A stretch of 64,000 bases of DNA from Muribaculaceae bacterium Isolate-036 (Harlan) (GTDB lineage: Bacteria; Bacteroidota; Bacteroidia; Bacteroidales; Muribaculaceae). This document shows positions 28,818 through 39,992 of the stretch, in pieces. Each line of letters opens with the position of its first letter. Within the stretch, counting starts at the first letter, position 1. The position numbers and the translations under genes are program-made. A model generated the notes under the pieces. The model had not been told where the DNA came from, searched no databases, and worked only from the letters and a program-made list of their open reading frames with translations. The stretch is taken from assembly GCA_003833075.1 (NCBI GenBank), contig RIAY01000001.1, positions 248,001 to 312,000 on the forward strand, written 5' to 3'.

Positions 28818-31800
28818 ATGGGTGATTATATGCCAACCTCGCTAAAGGGCACTAAGAACGGGCTGTTTATTACAGTGGTTGTCATGGTTTTTCTGTTTCT
28901 TGCACAGAAAGGCTATGGAAGTGAGCATGTAATTTCAGAAGTTCTGCGTATTGACAACTCGACGGGGCTCAGTAGTCAGAAGGTGTATTCGCTTGCTGAA
29001 GATGCGTCAGGAGCTATCTGGATAAGTACCAAGTCGGGGGTTGACAGGTATAATGGCAGGATTCTAAAGAATTACTCGCTTGAAAGCAACTCATTCTATG
29101 GCGATAGAGCCGGTCGCATTATTCGGCTGTATCACAATGAAGGCGATTTGTATGCCTACGAAAGTACGGGCAAAATTCACAAATATTCACCCGTATATGA
29201 CTCGTTTATATTGACGAGCAATCTTTCCGACTTAAGTCACGGCGATGTTGTGCTCAACAAGATGCTTGTTAACAATGACGGCAGTATATTATATGCAACC
29301 AATAACGGTCTGTTCAAATACGTGTCAGATAAGGATTATCGCCCCATTCTGCCCGGCTCGGCTGTCAACGACATTATTATTGCAAAGGGCTATTTGTTTG
29401 CGGCTACTTCATCGGGCTTAAAATTCATGCGCAACGACCATGCGGTCAAAGATGTCGGGCTGCTTAAAGATACCAATATACAGAGTCTGTATTTCGATGA
29501 AGCAAGCGACGCTTTGTATATCGGGGCTTTTAACAAGGGCTTATATATGCTGAATTTGTCGGATTTCAGCGTTGCCCAGATACATACCACAAACAGCCTG
29601 TTACAGAAACCAATCCGCTCGATTGTCAAACTGAGCCCGGAACGGCTTGCCATAGGCATTGACGGCAGCGGTGTTCTGGCTTATAATGCAAAGGACAACT
29701 CACTCACCACGTTTGTCAACACGGAACTCGCACCTGAATTTTCATTTACCGGCAACGGCATATATGCACTGTTGAATGACGGCAACGGCAATCTGTGGAT
29801 TGGCAGTTATACCGGAGGGGTGACAATGGTGAGTCTGTCGCAGTCGCCCATACATATAATTACACATATAAAAGACAATCCCAACTCTCTTGTCAACAAC
29901 AATGTGAATTATATCATAGAGTCGACAGACGGAAATATATGGTATGCAACTGACCGCGGAATAAGCATTTACAATCCCCGTACCGGAATCTGGAGAAATT
30001 CATTATCCGGAATAGTCGTTGTGTCGCTGTGTGAGGACGGCAACGGAAATGTACTGGCAGGTTGTTATGGCGACGGCGTATACCGTATGGATTTGTCGGG
30101 AAACATCAAGGGGCACTGGACACAAAGCGATGGAGCCTTGTCGTCGAACTATATCTTCGCAATACAGACTGATTGTCATGGCAAGATATGGGTCGGCTCT
30201 CCTCACGGCTGCCTCGTAGCCCTTAATAGCGACGGCTCGTTATATCATAGGTTTGAGATAGACGGCGTTATGTCAATCAGTGTCGTTGACGAGAAGCGTA
30301 TAGGTGTCGCTACCGGCAACGGATTTTATATCATCGATGCCGACACGAACAGCTATAACTGGTACGCCAATTTTCAAGAACAGTCAGAGCACGACGTAAG
30401 TGCATATATAATCCCGATGATGTTCTCAAAAGGTACCACAGTATGGCTTGGAACCGAAGGTGGTGGTCTTAACCTGTATGATTATAAGAACAGGAAAATC
30501 ATACGCGAGATAAAAATGTCAGACGGATTGCCCTCAGATGATATATACGGTCTTGTGCATGATGACAAGGGACGCCTTTGGGCAAGTACTGGCAACGGCC
30601 TCGCAATCATAGGCGATTCAACAGTTTCCAGTCTTAACTTTATCAACGGAATTGCCAGAGAATATAACAAGTCCTCGATTTTAAGGACATCTAACGGTGA
30701 TTTGATTTTCGGCAGTACGGCAGGCGCAGTCAGGCTGTCGCCCGACAAAATCAGTGTAGCTGAATACTCCGCACCATTGAGAATATCCCGATTCACTATT
30801 GACGGCATCAGCGAAGAGGAGTCTGCCAAGATTATACCGGAGCTTTTTGAGATGCTGCAAAACCGGAATATAGAGCTCAGTGCCAGTCATAACTCGTTTG
30901 ATGTTGATTTTGAGGCAATAAACATAGACTATCGCAATGACATCGCTTATCACTATATCCTTGAAGGGTATGACCACGATTGGAGCGAAATGACCATGGA
31001 CGGTACCGCCCGCTTCCGGAATGTGCCGCCGGGCAATTATACCCTAAAAATAAAAGCGTTGCGTAAAAGCGACGGACGAGTCATAGATGAAACCTCTATT
31101 GACATCACTGTCGAAGAACCGTGGTGGAATACAATATGGGCGAGAATATGCTATCTGGCTATAATAGCCTTTATTATATATTTTATAATTAGGTATAAAT
31201 GGTATCAGTTGCGAAAAGAGCATGACGAAGACAAAATCAGATTTTTCATCAATACAGCCCACGACATCCGCACTCCATTGTCATTGGTCATGTCGCCCAT
31301 TGAAGAGCTGAAGACACAGAACGGCCTTTCCGAAAAGGCTAAATATCTGCTCGATGTGGCGGGCGCAAATATACGAAAGCTTAATGCTGTCACCGCTCAG
31401 CTGCTCGATTTTGAAAAGATTGATTCGAGAAAAGCAAAGGTCAACATCGAGCCGATCAATCTTAATTATCTATTGTCGGAGGAACTGAGTTGTTTCAATA
31501 ATGTTGGTGAAAAACGCGGCATCACGCTTCACCTGCAAGTTCCCGATGAGCAGGTTGTGGTTTCAGCTGACAGACATCTGCTTGAACTTATGCTTGATAA
31601 CCTCATGTCGAATGCCTGCAAATATACCAATCAAGGTGGCAAAGTGGAGGTGTCACTAACCGCAAACAAGTCAAAGGCTGTCATCAGGATTACCGACAAT
31701 GGTATAGGTATACCTGAGAAAGAGCAGAAAAACATATTCACAAATGTCTATAGAGCCGAGAATGCGAGAGCGTCACAAGAAACAGGCAACGGTTTCGGTC

Positions 31801-32822
31801 TGCTTCAGGTCAAGCGTATAGTGGAAATGCTCAACGGCAACATAGGCTTTACATCCAAAGAGAATGCAGGAACCACTTTTACAATCTCATTCAAGCGTAT
31901 CTATGACGAGCCTGTCATTCACTGGAATCCGAATAATCTGAATGAGGCCTTGAATGAAATACGCATACCTTCTCCCGTAGTATCCGCTGTTTCTGAGAGT
32001 AAGGATGAGACATTGTTGATTGTCGAAGACAACGATGATCTCAGGAATTATTTGACAGCAACATTCTCGGTTGAATATAATGTCGTGTCAACTATTTCGG
32101 CTGAGGATGCCCTAAGATTCCTTGAGAATCACTATCCGGATATTATCATCTCAGACGTAATGATGCCCGGACTACAGGGTGACGAGCTGTGCAGCATGAT
32201 AAAGAACAACCCTGACACCGCCGGCATTCCGGTCATTTTACTTACTGCGAAAACCACTCATGACGCGATTGTGAACGGCATTGAAAAAGGAGCCGATGAC
32301 TATATCGCCAAGCCGTTCAGCCTTGACATCCTCAAAAGCAAGGTCAGAGGTATGCTCCACAATCGCAAGCGTATCCGTGAATATCTTATGAGGCTCGCAC
32401 TGATGAGAGCCGAGGGTGACGTAGTCGAAGTGAAGACAATTCCACAAACCGTCGAGGAACCGACACTAACCGAGGGCAATCGGACAAGCGAAATGCCGGC
32501 ATCTGACAAGGCATTTGTTGATAAGGCAGTTGATATAATTATCGCAAATATGTCAAACACCGAGTTTGACATTGAACATCTATGCCGAGAGATGGCAATG
32601 AGCCGGACGCTGTTCTTTGGTCGCCTGAAGTCTTTGACCGGGAAGGCTCCGCAGGAATTTATCCGCATCCTGAAACTTGAACGAGCCGCCGAATTACTTA
32701 AACAAAATATGCCTGTGGCAGAAGTTGCAGTGGTGACAGGTTTTGCTAATTCTAAGTATTTCAGCACTATCTTTAAGAAACACTTCGGGGTGTCTCCAAG
32801 TAAATTTTGCGAACAGAATTGA
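28818..32822 (+). CDS. Hybrid two-component system regulator (HTCS) of a glycan locus
   Basis: This 1334-residue one-protein signalling system sits in the inner membrane. In order it has: an N-terminal signal/anchor; about 14 two-component propeller blades (roughly residues 35-690) with repeated LWIGSYTGG/IWYATDRG-type motifs; a Y_Y_Y domain (695-770); a transmembrane helix (about 774-795); a histidine kinase with phospho-acceptor His815 in HDIRTPLS; an ATPase domain with DNGIG and GFGL boxes; a receiver domain with phospho-acceptor Asp1113 in IISDVMMPG; and a C-terminal AraC-type DNA-binding domain (about 1230-1334). HTCSs sense periplasmic oligosaccharides and switch on the neighbouring PUL, here the genes at 32989-42314. 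Confidence 0.96.
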   Translation: MGDYMPTSLKGTKNGLFITVVVMVFLFLAQKGYGSEHVISEVLRIDNSTGLSSQKVYSLAEDASGAIWISTKSGVDRYNGRILKNYSLESNSFYGDRAGRIIRLYHNEGDLYAYESTGKIHKYSPVYDSFILTSNLSDLSHGDVVLNKMLVNNDGSILYATNNGLFKYVSDKDYRPILPGSAVNDIIIAKGYLFAATSSGLKFMRNDHAVKDVGLLKDTNIQSLYFDEASDALYIGAFNKGLYMLNLSDFSVAQIHTTNSLLQKPIRSIVKLSPERLAIGIDGSGVLAYNAKDNSLTTFVNTELAPEFSFTGNGIYALLNDGNGNLWIGSYTGGVTMVSLSQSPIHIITHIKDNPNSLVNNNVNYIIESTDGNIWYATDRGISIYNPRTGIWRNSLSGIVVVSLCEDGNGNVLAGCYGDGVYRMDLSGNIKGHWTQSDGALSSNYIFAIQTDCHGKIWVGSPHGCLVALNSDGSLYHRFEIDGVMSISVVDEKRIGVATGNGFYIIDADTNSYNWYANFQEQSEHDVSAYIIPMMFSKGTTVWLGTEGGGLNLYDYKNRKIIREIKMSDGLPSDDIYGLVHDDKGRLWASTGNGLAIIGDSTVSSLNFINGIAREYNKSSILRTSNGDLIFGSTAGAVRLSPDKISVAEYSAPLRISRFTIDGISEEESAKIIPELFEMLQNRNIELSASHNSFDVDFEAINIDYRNDIAYHYILEGYDHDWSEMTMDGTARFRNVPPGNYTLKIKALRKSDGRVIDETSIDITVEEPWWNTIWARICYLAIIAFIIYFIIRYKWYQLRKEHDEDKIRFFINTAHDIRTPLSLVMSPIEELKTQNGLSEKAKYLLDVAGANIRKLNAVTAQLLDFEKIDSRKAKVNIEPINLNYLLSEELSCFNNVGEKRGITLHLQVPDEQVVVSADRHLLELMLDNLMSNACKYTNQGGKVEVSLTANKSKAVIRITDNGIGIPEKEQKNIFTNVYRAENARASQETGNGFGLLQVKRIVEMLNGNIGFTSKENAGTTFTISFKRIYDEPVIHWNPNNLNEALNEIRIPSPVVSAVSESKDETLLIVEDNDDLRNYLTATFSVEYNVVSTISAEDALRFLENHYPDIIISDVMMPGLQGDELCSMIKNNPDTAGIPVILLTAKTTHDAIVNGIEKGADDYIAKPFSLDILKSKVRGMLHNRKRIREYLMRLALMRAEGDVVEVKTIPQTVEEPTLTEGNRTSEMPASDKAFVDKAVDIIIANMSNTEFDIEHLCREMAMSRTLFFGRLKSLTGKAPQEFIRILKLERAAELLKQNMPVAEVAVVTGFANSKYFSTIFKKHFGVSPSKFCEQN

Positions 32823-32908
32823 ACGAGGTTTAACGTGTTTATGTCTGATTTTATGGATAATAGCATAATATGTCAGAAAACAAACCTCAAAATGTCAGTA
32901 ATCAAACC

Positions 32909-32936
32909 TTGATAATAACGAACGGTGGTAATTTTG
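32909..32936 (+). promoter_or_regulatory. Promoter of the beta-glucan PUL structural genes
   Basis: A TTG (32909-32911) and TAATTTTG (32929-32936) are 17 bp apart, 52 bp before the GH16 ATG. This is the likely HTCS-controlled promoter for the six downstream functions. Confidence 0.6.
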
Positions 32937-32988
32937 CAAAACCCATATAAGGTCTATGTGGGAGCAAATAAACTAACCAATCAATACC

Positions 32989-33834
32989 ATGTTTTTTTTC
33001 AATATCAAACATTTGTTTATCTCTGTGTTCGCAGTAGCGGCATTAACAGGGTGTGGCGGCTCGGAAGATAAACCGACACCAACACCACCGGTAGTTGAAC
33101 CTGTTGATGATGTGGTGTTCTTTGACGATTTTGATTCATTCAATTCCGCTTACTGGTCAAAAGAGACGCACGAAGCCGGATGGACAAATCAAGAGTTACA
33201 ATCCTATAGTACCAGTCAGGTCAAAGTCGGCAAGGACGAAGGTAAGACTGTACTAATTCTTACAGCCAAGCGCACCGGCAACAAGGTGGTGTCCGGTCGC
33301 GTGAACACCAAGAACAAGAAGTATTTCAAGTATGGAAAGGTTGAGGCAAGTATAAAACTGCCTGAGACCGCAAATGGTCTGTGGCCCGCATTCTGGATGA
33401 TGGGCAACAATAAGCAGGAGTGGCCTGCCTGTGGTGAAATAGATATAATGGAGATGGGAGATGCCCAAGGTATCGCCGACGGGACAAGTACCACGCGAGT
33501 AAATACCGCGCTCCATTTTGGCCCTGATGTTGCCGGACATAAACAGAAATATTTCGCCGGAGATGCCGGTTCAAATTTACAGGACGGCAAATATCACACA
33601 TATACGCTTACTTGGAATGAAAATAAGATTGATGTTTCAGTAGATGATGTCAAATTTCATAGTTTTGACATTACCGGTAGCCCTTATTTTCAAAATGACT
33701 TTTATATTCTGTTTAACCTTGCTGTTGGCGGATCATTCACCGGTATCTATGACATCGAAGGCATTACAGCCTTAAAAGATGGTCAGACGGCATCGATGTA
33801 TATAGACTGGATTAAAGTAACTAAAATTAACTAA
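32989..33834 (+). CDS. GH16 endo-beta-glucanase (laminarinase-like) lipoprotein
   Basis: This is a 281-residue protein. The signal peptide ends in LTGC, so Cys22 is lipidated; a Pro/Thr-rich linker follows, as in surface-exposed Bacteroidota lipoproteins. The catalytic jelly roll carries the GH16 motif GEIDIMEMG: nucleophile Glu150, Asp152 and acid/base Glu155. The extra methionine before the second Glu (the ExDxxE form) is typical of laminarinase/beta-1,3-glucanase clades. It would cut beta-1,3- or mixed-linkage glucans at the cell surface into oligosaccharides for the SusCD pair encoded 10 bp downstream. Confidence 0.92.
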   Translation: MFFFNIKHLFISVFAVAALTGCGGSEDKPTPTPPVVEPVDDVVFFDDFDSFNSAYWSKETHEAGWTNQELQSYSTSQVKVGKDEGKTVLILTAKRTGNKVVSGRVNTKNKKYFKYGKVEASIKLPETANGLWPAFWMMGNNKQEWPACGEIDIMEMGDAQGIADGTSTTRVNTALHFGPDVAGHKQKYFAGDAGSNLQDGKYHTYTLTWNENKIDVSVDDVKFHSFDITGSPYFQNDFYILFNLAVGGSFTGIYDIEGITALKDGQTASMYIDWIKVTKIN

Positions 33835-33843
33835 TCAATACAC

Positions 33844-36800
33844 ATGAAACAGAGAACTTTAACAACCAAGCTCCTGTGCGGTTTTCTGCTTGTCGGTGCG
33901 GTATCCTTTGCTATGCCGCTTCAGTCGTATGCAGAACCCAGAGCAGCTGCGGCAACGCCATCTCAGAAGATAAAGGTGACCGGTGTCGTTGAAGATGCTG
34001 AAGGCCCAGTTATCGGTGCCTCAGTAATTGAGAAAGGAACCGGCAATGGAACACTTACCGATCTTGACGGTAACTTTACGCTGATGGTATCACCGGGTGC
34101 TACCCTAAAAATCAGCTTTGTCGGCAATGAGCCTGTTGAGGTCAAGGCTACAGAGGCGCCAATGAAAATCACGCTGGAGCAGAGTTCGCAAATGCTCAGC
34201 GAAGTGGTGGTCACTGCTCTTGGAATCAAGCGCGACCGAAAGGCACTCGGTTACGGTCTTGACGAAGTAAAAGGTGATGCCTTTGAAAAAGCCAAAGAAA
34301 CTAACGTCATCAACTCTATGGCAGGTCGTGTGGCAGGTCTCGTTGTAAGCCAGACCGCAGGTGGTCCTTCCGGATCAACCCGCGTAATTCTGCGTGGTAG
34401 CACTGAAATGACCGGTAACAACCAGCCATTATATGTTGTCGACGGTGTGCCTCTTGACAATACAAACTTCGGCAGCGCAGGAACATCAGGCGGATACGAC
34501 CTTGGTGACGGTATCTCAAGCATCAATCCAGATGATATAGAAAGCATGTCGGTACTTAAAGGTCCTGCCGCCTCCGCTCTATATGGTAGCCGTGCCAGTC
34601 ACGGTGTGATTCTCATCACCACCAAGAAAGCCGGTAAAGAAAAATATTCGGTAGAATATAATGGTACACTGACATTTGAGAAACAACTCTCGAAATGGGA
34701 TAACGTACAGCAGATTTACGGTATGGGCAGCAATGGCACATACAGTATTGACGCAGTATCAAATACCAATAAGAGCTGGGGACCGAAAGCAGACGGAAGC
34801 AACGTCCTTCGCTACTTTGACGGCGTGGAGCGTCCATATCTTATAATACCGGACAATACCTCCGGATTCTTCAGAACCGGTCTTACCGCAAACAACACGG
34901 TTACAGTCTCATCCAATTCAGGCAATACAGGCATTCGCTTCACACTGACCGATATGCGCAACAAGGATATTGTCCCCAAGACTCACATGAGCCGTGACAT
35001 TTTCAATCTGCGTGCCAATACATCTATGGGGAAGGTTGACCTCGACTTTACCGTAAACTATACCCACGAAAATGTAAAGAATCGTCCTGCTCTTGGCGAC
35101 AGTAAGTCTAACGTCGGCAAGAACCTGATGACCCTTGCAACCACCTACGACCAGCGTTGGTTGCGCACATATCAGGATGCTAACGGAGAGTATTCCAACT
35201 GGAACGGTATGGACCCCTATAATATAAACCCCTATTGGGACGTCTACAAGAATTTCAATGATTCAAAGAAGGACCTGTTTCGTTTACACGCATCTGCTAT
35301 TTATAATGTAACATCACACCTCAAAATCAAAGGAACAGCGGGAGCTGAACTCAACTGGTTTAATTTCAATGATTTCAAGGCTCCGACAACTCCCGGCTAT
35401 GAGGCAGGTTACTTACAGCAGAGCCAGTTCAAAAACCAGATGTATAACTTTGAACTCATAGCGACCTATAACAACCGCTGGGGTGACTTTGACTTCACAG
35501 GAACTGCCGGTGGAAACATCTATAAGGTCGATAACCGTACAAATATAACCACAGCCCAAGAAATGCAGATTAGGGATGTGGTTGCCCTCATGAGCTTCAA
35601 CGAGACAAGCCTTCAGGAAAACAGCTACCGCAAGCAGATTAACTCGCTGTTCGCGGCTGCCAATCTCGGATGGAAAAACCTGTTATATCTTGACGCTACT
35701 ATCCGTGGTGATAAATCGTCGACTCTGCCTACTGGAAATAACACCTATATTTACCCCTCGGTGTCGGGTAGCTTTGTGTTCTCTGAACTGATCAAGCGTG
35801 GTGACATTCTGCCATACGGTAAAGTTCGCCTGTCATTCGCACAGGTTGGTAGTGATACAGATCCCTATCAGTTAGGACTGGTATATACAAAATCAAAATT
35901 CACATATCCCGGTTACACCATCGGCTTTATTGACAATACCACTATCCCCAATAAGAACCTCAAACCTACCCGGACCAACTCATTTGAAGTGGGTTTTGAA
36001 ACAAAGTTCCTCAACAACCGTATCGGTCTTGACTTCACATATTACAATCAGATAAGTAAAGACCAGATTATGGGCATGGCAAGTAGCTGGGCAACAGGAT
36101 ACCCCTATCGTCTTATCAATGCCGGTGAAATCCAAAACCAAGGTATCGAAATCGCACTTAACACACGTCCCGTTATCATAGGCGATTTCTCTTGGGATTT
36201 GGGTATCAACTTCTCTAAGAACAACAATAAAGTGCGTAAGCTTGTAGACGGCATGGATATGTTTGAACTTGAAAAGGCTTCATGGCTTGATGTCCAGGTC
36301 GCTGCAAAGGTTGGTGAGAACTTCGGTTCTATCGTGGGCCCCGATTTCCAGAGAAACGAAAACGGAGATATTCTCATTGACCCGGCAACCGGTTTGCCGA
36401 TGTACGACAAGAGCAATCACGTTCTTGGAAATGCATCTTGGGACTGGACAGGTGGTCTGAGCACAACATTCCGTTACAAGAATTTCGGACTTACCGCACT
36501 GTTTGACGTAAAGGTTGGAGCCGATCTGTATTCTATGTCGGCACGTGCTGCTCACGAATCAGGCAAGAGCCTTGCGACACTGGCAGGACGAGAAGAATGG
36601 TATAAGTCGGAAGAAGAGCGTCAGGCAGCGGGTATTGCAAAAGGTGCCTCGACATGGACTCCAACCGGCGGTTTTGTCGCACCCGGTGTGATTGACAACG
36701 GCGACGGCACATATCGTCCCAATGACATAAAGGTCAACCCCGAAGACTATTGGATGAGTGTTTGCCGCAATGCCCCTTCGATGTTCATCTATGACAATTC

Positions 36801-37035
36801 TTACATAAAGTGTCGTGAAATCACACTTACCTATCAATTCCCGAAGAAATGGCTCGGTAAGGTAGTGCAGGATATGTCCATTTCATTTGTGACTCGCAAC
36901 CCGTTCATCGTATGGAAGAACATTCCCGACATCGATCCTGATTCCAACTACAACAACACAACCGGTATGGGACTTGAATATGGTTCGCTGCCTTCGCGCA
37001 AGAGCTATGGTTTCAACCTGTATGTTAAATTCTAA
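33844..37035 (+). CDS. SusC-like TonB-dependent outer-membrane oligosaccharide transporter
   Basis: This is a 1063-residue protein. A signal peptide is followed by a carboxypeptidase-regulatory-like beta domain (about residues 40-115, VTGVVEDAEGPVIGASV), a TonB-box-like segment (SEVVVTALG), the plug domain with the SusC hallmark QPLYVVDGVP near residue 200, and a long 22-strand barrel ending in a terminal aromatic strand (FNLYVKF). With the SusD-like protein encoded 15 bp downstream it forms the pedal-bin transporter that imports glucan oligosaccharides into the periplasm using TonB energy. Confidence 0.96.
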   Translation: MKQRTLTTKLLCGFLLVGAVSFAMPLQSYAEPRAAAATPSQKIKVTGVVEDAEGPVIGASVIEKGTGNGTLTDLDGNFTLMVSPGATLKISFVGNEPVEVKATEAPMKITLEQSSQMLSEVVVTALGIKRDRKALGYGLDEVKGDAFEKAKETNVINSMAGRVAGLVVSQTAGGPSGSTRVILRGSTEMTGNNQPLYVVDGVPLDNTNFGSAGTSGGYDLGDGISSINPDDIESMSVLKGPAASALYGSRASHGVILITTKKAGKEKYSVEYNGTLTFEKQLSKWDNVQQIYGMGSNGTYSIDAVSNTNKSWGPKADGSNVLRYFDGVERPYLIIPDNTSGFFRTGLTANNTVTVSSNSGNTGIRFTLTDMRNKDIVPKTHMSRDIFNLRANTSMGKVDLDFTVNYTHENVKNRPALGDSKSNVGKNLMTLATTYDQRWLRTYQDANGEYSNWNGMDPYNINPYWDVYKNFNDSKKDLFRLHASAIYNVTSHLKIKGTAGAELNWFNFNDFKAPTTPGYEAGYLQQSQFKNQMYNFELIATYNNRWGDFDFTGTAGGNIYKVDNRTNITTAQEMQIRDVVALMSFNETSLQENSYRKQINSLFAAANLGWKNLLYLDATIRGDKSSTLPTGNNTYIYPSVSGSFVFSELIKRGDILPYGKVRLSFAQVGSDTDPYQLGLVYTKSKFTYPGYTIGFIDNTTIPNKNLKPTRTNSFEVGFETKFLNNRIGLDFTYYNQISKDQIMGMASSWATGYPYRLINAGEIQNQGIEIALNTRPVIIGDFSWDLGINFSKNNNKVRKLVDGMDMFELEKASWLDVQVAAKVGENFGSIVGPDFQRNENGDILIDPATGLPMYDKSNHVLGNASWDWTGGLSTTFRYKNFGLTALFDVKVGADLYSMSARAAHESGKSLATLAGREEWYKSEEERQAAGIAKGASTWTPTGGFVAPGVIDNGDGTYRPNDIKVNPEDYWMSVCRNAPSMFIYDNSYIKCREITLTYQFPKKWLGKVVQDMSISFVTRNPFIVWKNIPDIDPDSNYNNTTGMGLEYGSLPSRKSYGFNLYVKF

Positions 37036-37049
37036 ACGTAAGATTACCA

Positions 37050-38714
37050 ATGAAACTACATAAGATATTCACTCCTGTTTTGGCGGCTCTTGCGCTCATT
37101 GCAGGTTCATGTAGCGACAGCTACATGGAGGATCTGAACACAGACCCTTCAAAAGCCAACGGCATTGACCCCAATGCCCAGCTGACCACAGCCCAGCTCC
37201 AGACCTACGGCGATCTGGGTATGGTGGAAATCTACCGCAACTACCATTATGCTTTCTCTCAGATGCTGATGGGTTGCTGGAACACGACCAACTATGGAGG
37301 CCGCCACACAATCGACAATAACGAAATGTGTCGCATCTGGACTTCGCTATATCCCAACGCTATAAAAAATCTTACTGATGGCATTCATAACAGTGAGGAA
37401 GAAGGTCTGACAAACGTAAATGCCGCTCTGCGCATCTATCGCGTCTATATGATGTCCCTTATTACTGATGTTTATGGCGATGCGCCTTTTAGCGAGGCTG
37501 GTCTCGGTTATATTGCCGAGAAATTCAACCCTCGATACGACACTCAGGAAGAAATCTACGCAGCTTTCTTCAATGAACTCACCGATGCCTGCGGTGCTCT
37601 GTCATTGTCAGGCGACAGGATCACAGGCGATGTAATCTACAACGGTGACGTAACTAAGTGGAAGAAACTTGCCAACAGTCTGCGCCTCCGATTTGCCATG
37701 CGTATATCCGACGTAGACCCCGACAAGGCTAAGCAGGAATTTGAAGAGGCTCTGATGGCTGATGGGGGCGTGTTTACAAGCGCAACTGATGACGCTCTCA
37801 TTAAGTATATGGAAGTATCGTTCAGCTTTGGTCAGGATACATATTCCGACTATCGTGGCAATGCCCTTTCCAAACTACTGTTCGGTAATGACCCGGCAAA
37901 CAACCCGAGTTACCTCTGTTCTACATTCTTCAACCAGATGTATAACAGCGGCGACCCCCGTACTTTTATCTTCGCCCGATTCTACTATGACGGTCTGATG
38001 AGCCTTACAAGCCCCGATAACCGCATTGACCTTACGGAGGAAATTCTTTCAAAAGGTATTCCGATGAATCCGAGAGATCCGGGTGCTTACTCATGGGAAC
38101 CGTGGCCTGCAGGCTATGACAGCGATATCATGAAAGAGATTGCTGAGAACAATCCTTCTGTCGAAGTAAGTATGGCGCGCGAAACCGAACCCAAGCTTGC
38201 CAACAACTTCCTTAAGAGTGATAATCCGGGCGTCGTTATGACCTACGCCGAGGTAAACTTCCTTATGGCTGAGGCCGCCCTTAAAGGCTGGGCAGTCGCC
38301 GGTAGTGCTGACGGCTACTACAAAACTGGTGTACGTGCGTCAATGGACTTCCTTACTGACAACTACGGCTGCCGTAAGATTACTGATGAGGAATTCTCTA
38401 CTTTCATTGCCAACAACGGCATCGGTTACACCAACGAGCAGCGTAAGGCAGCAATCAATACTCAGGCATGGATTCTGCACTTCACCAATCCGTCTGAAGC
38501 ATGGGCAAACGTGCGCCGTTCAGGTTATCCCCGACTTAAATCTCCGGCTGAATACGGTTTCGGCCAGTTCCTCACCGGCGGTCAGGAAATCCCCGTTCGC
38601 CTTTGCTATCCGGTTCTTGAATCATCGTATAATAAGACCGGCTATGATGAAGCTTTGGACCGTATGGGCGGAAGCAACAGCTGGTACATACCCATGTGGT
38701 GGGACGTTGACTAA
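37050..38714 (+). CDS. SusD-like surface glycan-binding lipoprotein
   Basis: This is a 554-residue protein. The signal peptide ends in AGSC, with lipidated Cys21. The N-terminal TPR-like helices and the NTDPSKA segment directly after the anchor match the SusD/RagB family (SusD-like_2 type). It caps the SusC barrel from outside and captures oligosaccharides. It is encoded 15 bp after susC. Aromatic binding residues cannot be assigned without a structure. Confidence 0.94.
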   Translation: MKLHKIFTPVLAALALIAGSCSDSYMEDLNTDPSKANGIDPNAQLTTAQLQTYGDLGMVEIYRNYHYAFSQMLMGCWNTTNYGGRHTIDNNEMCRIWTSLYPNAIKNLTDGIHNSEEEGLTNVNAALRIYRVYMMSLITDVYGDAPFSEAGLGYIAEKFNPRYDTQEEIYAAFFNELTDACGALSLSGDRITGDVIYNGDVTKWKKLANSLRLRFAMRISDVDPDKAKQEFEEALMADGGVFTSATDDALIKYMEVSFSFGQDTYSDYRGNALSKLLFGNDPANNPSYLCSTFFNQMYNSGDPRTFIFARFYYDGLMSLTSPDNRIDLTEEILSKGIPMNPRDPGAYSWEPWPAGYDSDIMKEIAENNPSVEVSMARETEPKLANNFLKSDNPGVVMTYAEVNFLMAEAALKGWAVAGSADGYYKTGVRASMDFLTDNYGCRKITDEEFSTFIANNGIGYTNEQRKAAINTQAWILHFTNPSEAWANVRRSGYPRLKSPAEYGFGQFLTGGQEIPVRLCYPVLESSYNKTGYDEALDRMGGSNSWYIPMWWDVD

Positions 38715-38734
38715 TAACATAAAAAGAAACTACA

Positions 38735-39991
38735 ATGAATTTCATATATAAGACAATTTTGACTTTGCTGCCTGTAAGCGTCATGCTTGCTTCATGCAGC
38801 AGCGACGATCCGTTCTCTGTAGCAGGTCCGGATGACGAGCCCCATATTCTGGCACCGACTTTCCCTGACCGAAATAATGGTCAGCTGCCCGTAGTAGCCA
38901 ACATCAGCCGCGATGCAAATTTCGCCATGGAACTTACCGTGACACCTGCCGACTATGTTGATGTGGTATGGTATATCGACGGAGAGCAGACTGCAACCGG
39001 AAAGGCTATTGATATGCCTCTCCCCGCAGGTACATACGAGATGAAGGTTGTTGTCACAACCACTCAGGGTAAATCAACTTCTCGCGAAGGCATCATCAAT
39101 GTCAATCCGCTGGATGGTGATCCCTGGGCTTCGGAAGTCTCATTTGAACGCATTGTCGCTCCCGGACAGAACGCGGTACTTTATGGCCGCAATCTCAGCT
39201 CGGTGAAATCAATCACTCTCGGTGATTCTGAACCGATTCCTGTTGACTATTCTACCGAAGACGGCAATGATGTTCTCACCTATACCGTTCCAGCAAATGC
39301 CGTCAATGGTACTTGCAGACTGGAACTCATTGATGCCGAGGGTATGAACTACGGCGCAAATAAAGTGACTGTGAGCTCTTCCGCTCTCGTTACTTCAGGT
39401 GCAGACCGTATTACTTCTGGTGCTACAACAACGCTTACAGGTATCAATCTCGACAGAGTGGCATCTCTTGAAATCGGAGGAACCAAGATTTCTGATTTTA
39501 CCGAAAAAACTTCAACTGCAATCAGCTTCTCTGCCCCGGCTCTCGAAGATGGTGAGTATCCGATGTCGGGCGTTATGAATGATGGTGCCGAAGTTCAGTT
39601 CTACAAGAACGGTCAGGTTGAGACCTCCACAACAGTGGTTATGTTATCTCAGCAGACCTTGTGGTCAGGACACCACTATGTTTCGTGGGATCTTCCCGAT
39701 GACAGCCCCAACAAGACCTTCAACCTTATCGGCATGGATGTTTTTGCCGGCATTAAACCGGGTGCTGTAATGTCAATTCACTATTCGATAGAACCTACCG
39801 CCGAATATCATCAGCTTCGCACAACTACTGTATGGTGGAACGACCTTCCCGGTACAAGAATGATTGAATTCTCAACTGACGGTGTCGCAGAAATCACGCT
39901 GACAAAAGAGGCTCTTGACATGATTCAGGAGCAGTCCGGATTCATCTGCGTCGGTCATGGTTACTATGTAGATCTCGTAACACTTCGCTGA
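38735..39991 (+). CDS. Surface glycan-binding lipoprotein with IPT/TIG domains (SGBP-B-like)
   Basis: This is a 418-residue protein. The signal peptide ends in LASC, with lipidated Cys21. A PKD/Ig-like domain (about residues 55-125) is followed by two IPT/TIG-like domains (about 130-290) and a C-terminal beta domain of about 120 residues that probably holds the binding site. Position and architecture match the SusE/F-position binding proteins of beta-glucan PULs. It has no catalytic motif. Its stop is 1 bp before the GH3 start codon, so the two are translated together. Confidence 0.85.
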   Translation: MNFIYKTILTLLPVSVMLASCSSDDPFSVAGPDDEPHILAPTFPDRNNGQLPVVANISRDANFAMELTVTPADYVDVVWYIDGEQTATGKAIDMPLPAGTYEMKVVVTTTQGKSTSREGIINVNPLDGDPWASEVSFERIVAPGQNAVLYGRNLSSVKSITLGDSEPIPVDYSTEDGNDVLTYTVPANAVNGTCRLELIDAEGMNYGANKVTVSSSALVTSGADRITSGATTTLTGINLDRVASLEIGGTKISDFTEKTSTAISFSAPALEDGEYPMSGVMNDGAEVQFYKNGQVETSTTVVMLSQQTLWSGHHYVSWDLPDDSPNKTFNLIGMDVFAGIKPGAVMSIHYSIEPTAEYHQLRTTTVWWNDLPGTRMIEFSTDGVAEITLTKEALDMIQEQSGFICVGHGYYVDLVTLR

Positions 39992-39992
39992 T